Assembly (NCBI GenBank): GCA_040755095.1
Contig: JBFMBH010000033.1
Span: 1 to 32,914 of the forward strand
Direction: 5' to 3'
DNA: 32,914 nucleotides
Source: Thermodesulfobacteriota bacterium
GTDB lineage: Bacteria > Desulfobacterota > Desulfobulbia > Desulfobulbales > JBFMBH01
Both the position numbers and the translations under genes were made by a program. Of this stretch, positions 15,901 to 23,500 are shown piece after piece (the first letter of the stretch is position 1; each line of letters starts with the position of its first letter). Below the pieces are notes generated by a model, which ran no database searches, had not been told where the DNA came from, and was given only the letters and a program-made list of their open reading frames with translations.

Positions 15901-17474
15901 GGCTGGTGGATGCCGGTGAGACCCTGGAGATGGACGAAGAGGTGGCCGGTGCCGGTGCGGTTGCCGGCAAGCTGTACCGGCGCCAGGTGCGGCTGACCAG
16001 CGTTGGCGACGGCTCGATCCGGTACCGCTTCCTGGCGTCCAACGGCGCGGATCTGGCGGTGGGCGAGCCCACCGCCGACCAGGAGCTGACCATCCTCCGC
16101 TCGACGATCTGGACCACTGATGCCGATTTCAACGCCGGGGCTCTGGCCGGCCTGAGCGTCCTGGGCGCCGCGGAGCCGGCCTTTGTCACCCTGGCGCCCG
16201 GCCCGGAGAACTGGCGCCAGCTGAGCGTCACCGGCCAGCCGCCCGGCAGCAGCAGCGGCCCGCTGGTGTACGACAGCCGCTGCCAGAAGCTGGTCTACTA
16301 CGACGGCCAGACCTCCGAGCTCGACCCGGCGCTCGGCCAGTGGACGCGGATCACCACCGCCGCCGCCCCCCCCACCAACTACGCCAACTGGGGCTGGGCC
16401 GGCAGCGCCAACATGACCTACGACCCGCGCCGGGACCGGGTGGTCCTCCTGGACTACACGGGGGCGACCTGGGAGTACCACGCCGGCCTGTGGACCAACC
16501 GGGGGGCGGCCAATATCAATCCCCTGGGCCAGCGGCGCTTCAAGTACGCCCTGGTTTACGATACCAGCATCCGCCAGGTGGTCCTGGTGGGCGGGGTCAA
16601 CACCCCGGGCGTCAACTATGTCGGCGGGGTCATCAACTACGAGGAGACCTGGACCTATGATCCGGTATGGAACACCTGGACCCCGGTGCTCTTCCACAAC
16701 ACGGATCCCCCGGCGGGCAAGGGCTTCCGCAACTCCAAGGTGAGCCAGACGAACGCCTTCTACGATGAAGCCGCCAACCGGCTGGTCATCCCCGCTGGCC
16801 ACGGCTACAGCTACGGAGCGGCCTCCACCAGGACCTATGCCTTCAGCTCAGCCGACTGGCTGTGGAGCGATCTCGGCCTCGCCACCCCCAACCGCATGTA
16901 TCAGATTCCCCTGGCCTATGACAGTCGGCAGAGCCGAGGGATCCTCTACGGCGGCACCCTGGACGACCAGGCCCAGTACCAGACCTGGGCCTTCGACTCG
17001 GCCACGGCCATCTGGCAGCAGCTGAGCCCGGCCAATGCCCCCACCTTCGCTGCCGGCTCCATGGCCTACGATGCGGAGCACAGGCGGCTGGTCCTGAACG
17101 GCGGCGCCAGTGGCACCTGGACGTTCGGCGCCACCTATCCGACCGCCACCGGGACCATCACCGGCCTGATCGCCGACGCCGGGGCCGGGCAGACAGCCCA
17201 GTGGCATACGCTGGCCTGGGATGCCCAGGTTCCCGCGGGCACCGGGGTGCAGCTCCAGGTTCGCACCGGCAACAGCGAGGCGGAGCTGGCCGCCGCAGCC
17301 TTCCAGGGACCCGATGGCACCGGTCAGACCTTCTTCACCGCCTCGCCCAGCGCCCTGAGCGGCCTGGCCGCCTGCCGCTTCCTGGAGGTGGAGGCCAGCC
17401 TGGAGACTTCAGACCCGGCGCTCAGCCCCACTCTCCGCTCCATCACGGTGGGCTACGATACCCAGCCCGAGTGA
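12909..17474 (+). CDS. Giant exported multihaem c-cytochrome with Ig-like and Kelch-like domains
   Basis: 1521 residues from the ATG at 12909, which has AGGAGA 5 bases upstream. An in-frame ATG at 12882 overlaps the previous stop but lacks a site. The signal peptide ends near VVADRF. Residues 40-671 hold twelve CxxCH haem sites (the first at Cys40, the last canonical one at Cys594) plus one CxxxCH at Cys666, with scattered His for axial ligation. A haem-free insertion spans about 103-239 between haems 3 and 4, and a Gly/His-rich stretch lies around haems 5-6. Three Ig/cadherin-like domains follow (about 690-820, 823-935, 938-1060; each opens PxLxW and the second has SYTDPDNNPPDANG). Next comes a Kelch/galactose-oxidase-like propeller (about 1095-1410; LVYDS, MTYDPRRDRVVLL, ALVYDTSIRQVVLVGG, MAYDAEHRRLVLNGG) and a final beta domain to 1521. 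No lipobox or membrane anchor is visible. It probably carries electrons outside the cell. The haem part is homologous to the cytochrome at 25703-29941. Confidence 0.9.
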   Translation: MAGAKAILVGMLGVLLLAGSVVADRFDYHYPHNWSTSTACESCHYMVQEAPPAWVSSATPYDTLCLSCHNEVIQPNLTVQTHSSANTSSRYGDWAVECRTCHWPHHQRQYQVYGATVATGVSTGLSASPPDEAHPYGTGTLTVADAGWAEDQFNDFILVPNTAHPTYNARILDTTSDTLLVSPAIDLAYTAVGDPFAIFYGKLIKDQIRTPNSGRQTVRFFNTTGPNSYADGDASSDGVCEVCHTRTTHFRNDGSAPDQLHSNVGGGQAGRNCVACHAHANGFAHGGGAGGGGCESCHGHDGGFGGPGSGGKGSFFSHSTHTESDADDAKGPALACGDCHNTSAFPSFKDGAASLAVTTVCDPCHSPGGTYDGVGDPEVGAKANWDAGIYAADGVSLKPGKEKWCATCHDEEPSVIQGVSAPHVIGDEDGAYTYGTGWGFYKTGHGLPAAQAYPSKGGQFPPLMVNGSSRAVECGSCHDLASRHIDGVARTYGTQAVTPTGYRQGYRLKMIDGKEPMEVPKTPWGENTFDDYLLCFQCHDSTPFLDPVDERSNMAQRSTGNASLKVGHYYHLASIGWQGWRSDWRSTVNSGVSCTQCHNVHGSKAYAMLSDGSLTGTAPGLEFFYYNRALSTRDPNAYNPPVPRSLPLGLADGFQWLPLSTNRVGCSATCHGQTLYRTFEWTPYNVPNQAPLLAWTGEANYTAASVYPTSAVSGSSFEFRVKYLDHLLDMNGAGFDNAPSYIRVLLDTDNDGGFETAYSMDYVGPAAGEGRIYRKVLPIRNTFSNTIPYKIVAGDGPDTVSTGSAPSGLAAEGAPTEVRTLELINRPPVLSWTNETHFEADGVNPDAGGAGRTFSFRVSYTDPDNNPPDANGVRVVINGIEYAMEEKEAFYYDTGRHFARTVTLEAAGDLAYRFVAQDLFGAPASGEPTAEHLVQVQAATTPPVLDWVVEEGRTAGVKPAVGLAGEAFDFRIRYTDAGNQWPPSAGSMEVWVDQNDNGLVDAGETLEMDEEVAGAGAVAGKLYRRQVRLTSVGDGSIRYRFLASNGADLAVGEPTADQELTILRSTIWTTDADFNAGALAGLSVLGAAEPAFVTLAPGPENWRQLSVTGQPPGSSSGPLVYDSRCQKLVYYDGQTSELDPALGQWTRITTAAAPPTNYANWGWAGSANMTYDPRRDRVVLLDYTGATWEYHAGLWTNRGAANINPLGQRRFKYALVYDTSIRQVVLVGGVNTPGVNYVGGVINYEETWTYDPVWNTWTPVLFHNTDPPAGKGFRNSKVSQTNAFYDEAANRLVIPAGHGYSYGAASTRTYAFSSADWLWSDLGLATPNRMYQIPLAYDSRQSRGILYGGTLDDQAQYQTWAFDSATAIWQQLSPANAPTFAAGSMAYDAEHRRLVLNGGASGTWTFGATYPTATGTITGLIADAGAGQTAQWHTLAWDAQVPAGTGVQLQVRTGNSEAELAAAAFQGPDGTGQTFFTASPSALSGLAACRFLEVEASLETSDPALSPTLRSITVGYDTQPE

Positions 17475-17504
17475 TCCCGGCCCAGGGGCCGAGCGTCTGG
17501 TCAC
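17471..17504. terminator. Hairpin between convergent operon ends
   Basis: The two convergent genes stop only 26 bases apart. Between them CGGCC/GGCCG (17478-17482 and 17487-17491) can form a short stem, and GTGA/TCAC (17471-17474 and 17501-17504) an outer one. There is no T-run on either strand, so a role as a bidirectional terminator is only possible. Confidence 0.25.
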
Positions 17505-20500
17505 TCGCAGGCCCGATCGCCCGCTGCATAGGGAGGTGTCGTGACCAGCGCCTCGTTGGAGTAGGTCGATTCGGTCGAGCCGCGGGCGGCCTTCACCCGG
17601 TAGCGGTACTGCTTCTGCGGCTCGATGCCCACGGTGTCGGTAAAGGTGCTCACCGCCGGCCCCAGGGTCTGGCGCACGGTCCACAGGCCGTTCCAGCTCT
17701 GGGCCTCCAGAACGAAGCCCTCCTCGCAGTCCGAGTTGTCCGCCCACTCCAGCCGGATGATCCGGGAATTGACCGCTGTCGCCGTAAGCCCGCTGGGCGC
17801 GGCCAGGGTGCCGGCGCAGGGAGTGCAGGCCTCATCGATCTGGCCATTGCAGTTGTCGTCGCGACCGTTGCAGTACTCCGTGGCAGCAGGGTGGATCGCC
17901 CTGTGGCCATCGTCACAGTCGCTGCTGTTGGCCACGTAGCCGCTGGGAGCCGCGGTCTGGCAGGTGGCGATGCTGTGGTAGCCATCGCCGTAGGTGTCAC
18001 CGTCGGCATCGCGGTAGAAGGTGTGATCCTGGGCAAACCCCTCATCCACGCTGCCATCGCAATCGTTGTCCGCGCCGTCGCATTCCTCGACCGCCCCTGG
18101 CCGGATCGCGGCCACCGCATCGTTGCAGTCTCCACTGGTGGCGGCAAGTCCGCCGGCCGGGTAGTAGCTGGCCCCGGGATCGACACACTGCGCCAGGGCG
18201 GTGCCGTCGGAATAGCCGTCCGCGTCCGCATCCTTGAACCAGACCAGCCCAGGGTGGACCGCCGGGTCGTCATCGTTGCAGTCCCCACCGGACGCGGTGA
18301 GGTCACCAGCCAGGTGCCAGGTCGGGCCCGGGGCCGCGCATTGGACTTGGTTCGTGCCGCTGGCATAGCCGTCCCCATCCACATCCTGATACCAGACCGT
18401 GGCGGGATGGATAGCTGCCTTGGTGTCGTCGCAGTCCGCGCTGTCGGTCACATAGCCAGCCGGCGCCTGGCAGGCCGCCTCGATCACAGCCGGATTGCCG
18501 TAGGTATCGCCATCACTGTCCTGGTAGCAGGTCACCGAGGTGGTGGCGGCTGAAGCCTCGTTGGAGAAGCCCGAATGGCCGCCGGAGTTGGTGGCCCGCA
18601 CCCGGTAGAAGCAGGTGGTGTCGATGGCCAGGCCCGTGCTGTCGCTGTACGTGGTGGTGTTGGGCGCCACGGTGGCGACCGCGAGCCAGGACCCGCCGGC
18701 CCCGGCCTTCCGCTCGATCGCAAATCCGGTCTCGTTGCCGGTGGCGCCGTTGGCATTGTCGGTCCAGGCGAGATCGATGGCGCAGGCGCCGCTGGCCGTG
18801 GCGGCGAGGCCCGAGGGCGCGCTGGGGATCGTGTCGTTGACCGTGGTGAAGCTGGTTTCGTCGGAGAATGACGACCAGGCACCGAAGCTGTCCTCATATT
18901 GGAGGCGCCAGAAATAGGTGGTGCCGAAGGCGAAGGCATACGGGGAGACGAGACCGTTGGCCGCCTGGGCGCCGACCGTGGCTGCCGGCTCGGAAGCCGC
19001 GTATTTTCGGACGTGGAAATAGTCGTAGTCGGTATTGAAACTGCCGCCGCCGCTCCATGATTTGGCCATCAGCCCCCAGTCGCGGGGCACGGAGGGCAGG
19101 GTATAGATGCCGCAGTTGTTCCAGCTCTCCCCATCCGTGCTCCAATCGTATTCGAGGGTCGAGCCGGTCTTGCGGAAGCGCAGATGATGGACCGCCGCGC
19201 CCGTGGCGCAGGTGGAGCCCTGGTAGCCATCGGCGCTGAACATCACCGACGAGGTGCTCGACTTCGAGCCGAAATAGCCCTTGTTGGTACTGCCGGTGGC
19301 AAGGCTTCTGATATAGGCCAGCCCGGAGTAGCGGTTGCCGCTGACATTGGCCCCATCCTGCCTGGTCGTGAGGACAAAGTCCTGGGCCGTGGTCCATGCA
19401 TCCCAATGGAGGAACGGGGCATCGTTGACCGTATTCCAGGTGTCGCTGTCGCCCACCACCTTGATCCGCAGCCACCCTGGCCGCTCGGTGAGGGTGTAGG
19501 CATCGTCGCCGCCTGGATTGAAAAAGGACCAGCCGGATTTCAGAGTGGCGCTGTCGAAATTGTCATAGAGCTCGAAGACCTGGTCGGCATCGCTTTCCGC
19601 GACCGCCAGGGCATCGCCGTACAGCAGGTAGACCGTGCTCGTGCCCGCTGTCTTGACCTTGACCCAGACCGTGGAGCTGCCGCCGGTGTTCCAGGTCTCG
19701 AGCCAGTAAGGCAGCTTGGCGCCGGCGGCGTCATAGAAGCGCAGATCCGAGCCGTCGGCTTTCATGTTGGCGTAATTGTCGGTATTGGCCGCCGTCAAGG
19801 TGATCTTCACCTGGAAGCCATCGACCGGCGTCGCCGGGGCCAGGGTGATTGGCCGCTGGTACTGCGGGGCGGTGGCCGGACTGGTCCGGGTGAGATCAGC
19901 GAAGCTGGCGCCGCTGTCATAACTGCCGGCCCCGCCGTACTGATCGTTCGCCGGCCTGATTTGCCAGCGTGAGGCGGCATGAAAGTCACCCTCGTCGGCG
20001 TCGACGAAATCGCTTGCCGCCAGCGCCGGCGCGCGGCTGACGCCGGTGGCGCCGTTGGCCGGCGTCCCATTGCTCGGCTTTCCCGGAGCGGAATAATCGT
20101 ACCGGGCCCTGATCTCCGCGGCGGACAGGGCCCGATTGTAGATCACCACCTCATCGATCACGCCGTCGAAGTACTCGCTGGTGCCCAGCCGGCTCCCAAT
20201 GAAGACATTGCTGTCCGAGCTGTCGAAGGTGAGGTTGGCATAGGCTGTGGCTCGGCCATTCTTGTACAGGGTGACTTGGCCGGCGCTGTGATCGAAGACC
20301 GCCGCCAGATGCTGCCACACCCCGACATCGACGCTCATGTCGGGGAAGATGACACTGCCGGAGCCGTCAAAAACGGCCCAACAGTCTCCCTCCCGCAGCA
20401 GGGACCAGTCAAACCAGCCGTTGTCCGACGTAACCACCTCATGCCGGCCGGCGCTCGTCCCGGCCGGCCTTACCCAGGCCTCAAAGGTATAGGATTGTGT

Positions 20501-23500
20501 GCCGCCCTGATCGATGTTCAAGGGGGTGCTCACGGAATCGGCGACACCATCAAACGTGAGAGCCGAATGGAATTTGCCGTTGACAGTCCAGGTGGCGCCG
20601 CTGATCTCGCCATCATAAATGCCGACAACGCTGCTGTCTGCGGCCGTGGTGCCGCTGCCGTCATCCAGCTTCCAGTAGGCCACAACACCGTCCGGCTGGG
20701 AAAGGCCGGTGGCGAACGAGGTCCCGGCCGACCAGCCCGACCAGTTGCCCTGGCTGTCCTGGTAGCGCAGCCGCCAGGAATAGGTGGTGTCGTTGGCGAG
20801 CACCGAGGCGATATCGTGGCTGGTGGCCGCCGCAACAGTGCCGCTGTCGTACGCCATGGTCGCAAAGCCGCTGTCCTCTCCGATCTGCCATTGCGCTGCC
20901 CGCTGCACGTCGCCATCCACATCGCGGTACGCCGAGCCGGTCAGAGTCGGGGTGCGGTCGTTGACCGTCGCCCCGGCCGCCGGGCTGCCATTGGTCGGGG
21001 TGTCGGGCGGAAAGTTGGCGGCGGTATCGAAGGTGGCTTCCGCAGACCAGGCGGACCAGGCCCCGGCCTGATCCCGGTGCCGCACCTGCCAGTAACAGGT
21101 GGTCCCGGCCGCAAGATCCGCTGGCAGGGCATAGCTGGTGAGGCTTGCGGTCTGGAGCGCGCTGTCGTGGGTCAGGGTCGCCCCGGTGTAATTGCCGCTG
21201 GCGGTGGCGACCCGCCATTGGGAAGCGGCGTGGCTGTCACCGGCTCCGTCCGGGTCGGAAAAGGCGGAAGAGGTCAGAGTCGGTCTGGGAGCGTTGACCG
21301 TGGCGCCGCCGGCCGGGGCCTGGGTCGTTGGGGTATCGGGCGCCGCGTTGCTGCCCCCGGTCGTGAATCCGGTTTCGGCGGACCAGGGGGACCAGAGGCC
21401 GGAGCTGTCCTTGTACTGCACGCTCCAGAAATATCCGGTATCGAGGGCCAGGCCGTTGGCCACCGGCACGGTGTAGCTGGTGAGGCTGGAGGTGACCGGA
21501 CCGCTGTCCAACGACGTCACCGGGTCGCCATAGGTGCCCGCGCCCTGCCGGAGCCGCCAGCGGGAGGCCGTATGGGCATCGCCGGGATCGAAGTCGGCAA
21601 AGGCCGAGCCAGTCAGCGTCGGGGTGACCGCGACCCCGGTGGCGCCCTGAGCCGGTGCCTGGTTTGCTGGCTGGCCCGGCGCGTGGGTGTTGCGGGTGAC
21701 AAGATAACGCGCCATGACCTCGGCGCTGGAGAGGGCGGCATGGTAAATCACCACCTCATCGATCACGCCGTCAAAAAAGTCGGACGTGCCCTGATTGCTG
21801 CCGATATGGATGTCGCTGTCCGAGGAGTCATAACTGATGGCGCTGACCAGCGCGGCCGCGCCGTTCTTGTAGAGGATCACCCGGCCGGCGGTGTCATCGA
21901 ATACCGCCACCAGATGCTGCCAGGTATCGACATCGACGCTCAAAGCAGAAGAGACGATGCTGCCGCTGCCGTTGAACACGGCCCAGCTTGCCCCTTCCCG
22001 CAACAGTGTCCAGTCGTACCAGCCGTTATCCGTGCTGACGACAAAATGTCTGGCCGCACTGGTGCTGGCCGGCTTGACCCAGGCTTCGAAGGTGTAGGAC
22101 TGGCCACCGGCCTGCTCAATGTTGAGCGGCGTGGAAACATCGTCGCTGCTGCCGTTGAAGCTCAAGGCGGTGCCGCTGTTGCCGGTGATCCAGGCGGCGC
22201 CACTCACTGTGCCGTGACTGGTGCCGGCGCTGTCGTTGGCCGTGGTGCCGCTGTTCTCGTCGAATCTCCAGTGGGCGACAGTGCTCGCCGGAAGGGGTGT
22301 GCCGGTGGTCAAGGCGGTTCCGGCCGAGTAGGCGGACCACAGCCCGCCGCTGTCCCGATACCGCACGCGCCAGTGATAGGCTGCGTTGTTCGCCAGGGTG
22401 GTGGCAACCGCGTGGCGCACCAGATCGGTGCATGGCCCGGTGTCATAGACGATCGATGCAAACCCGGCGTCACCGGCGAGCTGCCACTGGCTGGCCTCGT
22501 GGGTGTCGCCCTCGGGATCCGAAAAAACCGAGGCAACGAGCGTCGGGGTGCGGCTCACGCCCGCCGCGGCGTCGGCCGGCGAGCTGTTCACTGGCTGGTC
22601 CGGCGCCGTGTTGCCGGGCAAGGTGATGGCGGAGACGATCTGCGGGTTGCTGCCGGCCACGCCGTCCGCATCGTGGTAGGTCAGGCGCGCATCATAGGTG
22701 CCGCCGCGAGCCAGGCCGGTAATGGTGTCCGTGAACGGGCTCGGAGAATGACCCTTGGGATTGATGCCCCAGGCGAGCCAGGTGCCCGAGGCGGAAGGCT
22801 TGTACTCGACCGAACAGGTGCTGTCGGCGTTGACGTCGTCCGTATAGGGCATGCTGATATGGAGGGCCACCCCGTTCGCTGGCGTCGCCGTCGCCGTGCC
22901 GGTCGTAGTCGGGTTTTTGGGCATGGTGACCGTCACGGTTTGCGGATTGGTGCCGCTGACCCCATTCCCATCATTGTAGGTCATGCGGAAGTCATAGCTC
23001 GCCTCAGGCGTGAGACCGGTGATCGTGGTGGCATAGGGACTGGCCACGTGGGCGGCGGCTGTTACCCAGTTCGTCCAGCTGCCGGCCGCGGCGAGCTTGT
23101 AGTCCACGGTGTAGGTGTTGTCATGGTTGTCGTCTTTGCTATACGGCATGGTGACGGCGACCGAAGTGATGCTGGCGGCCACGGCCGTGGCCACGCCCAC
23201 GGTGGTGGCGTTGATGGCATACTCATCGGCGCCGATGTCGGGATTGCCGTTGCGGGTATCGCCCTCGATATCGTCGGCCGGAGCGCCGGCCCCGGTGCCG
23301 CCATCGATGCATGGCGAGGCATTGCTGCAGGCCGGATCGGGGGTGCCGGCGCCGCCACAAATCCGGAAATTGCCCGCCGTGGTCGGCAGGCCGCTTGCCG
23401 CCGTCTGAAAATCCACGAACATCGGATCACTGTTCATGCTGGTGCCGCTGGGGAAGCCAGTCTGCCCAACATCGGACCAGGAGAAGGTGGGCACGCCGCC

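Noticed and set aside
12831-16802. 1323-codon minus-strand frame opposite the first cytochrome
   Set aside because: It is rich in Gly/Val/His with no domain pattern, and it mirrors CxxCH-coding DNA.
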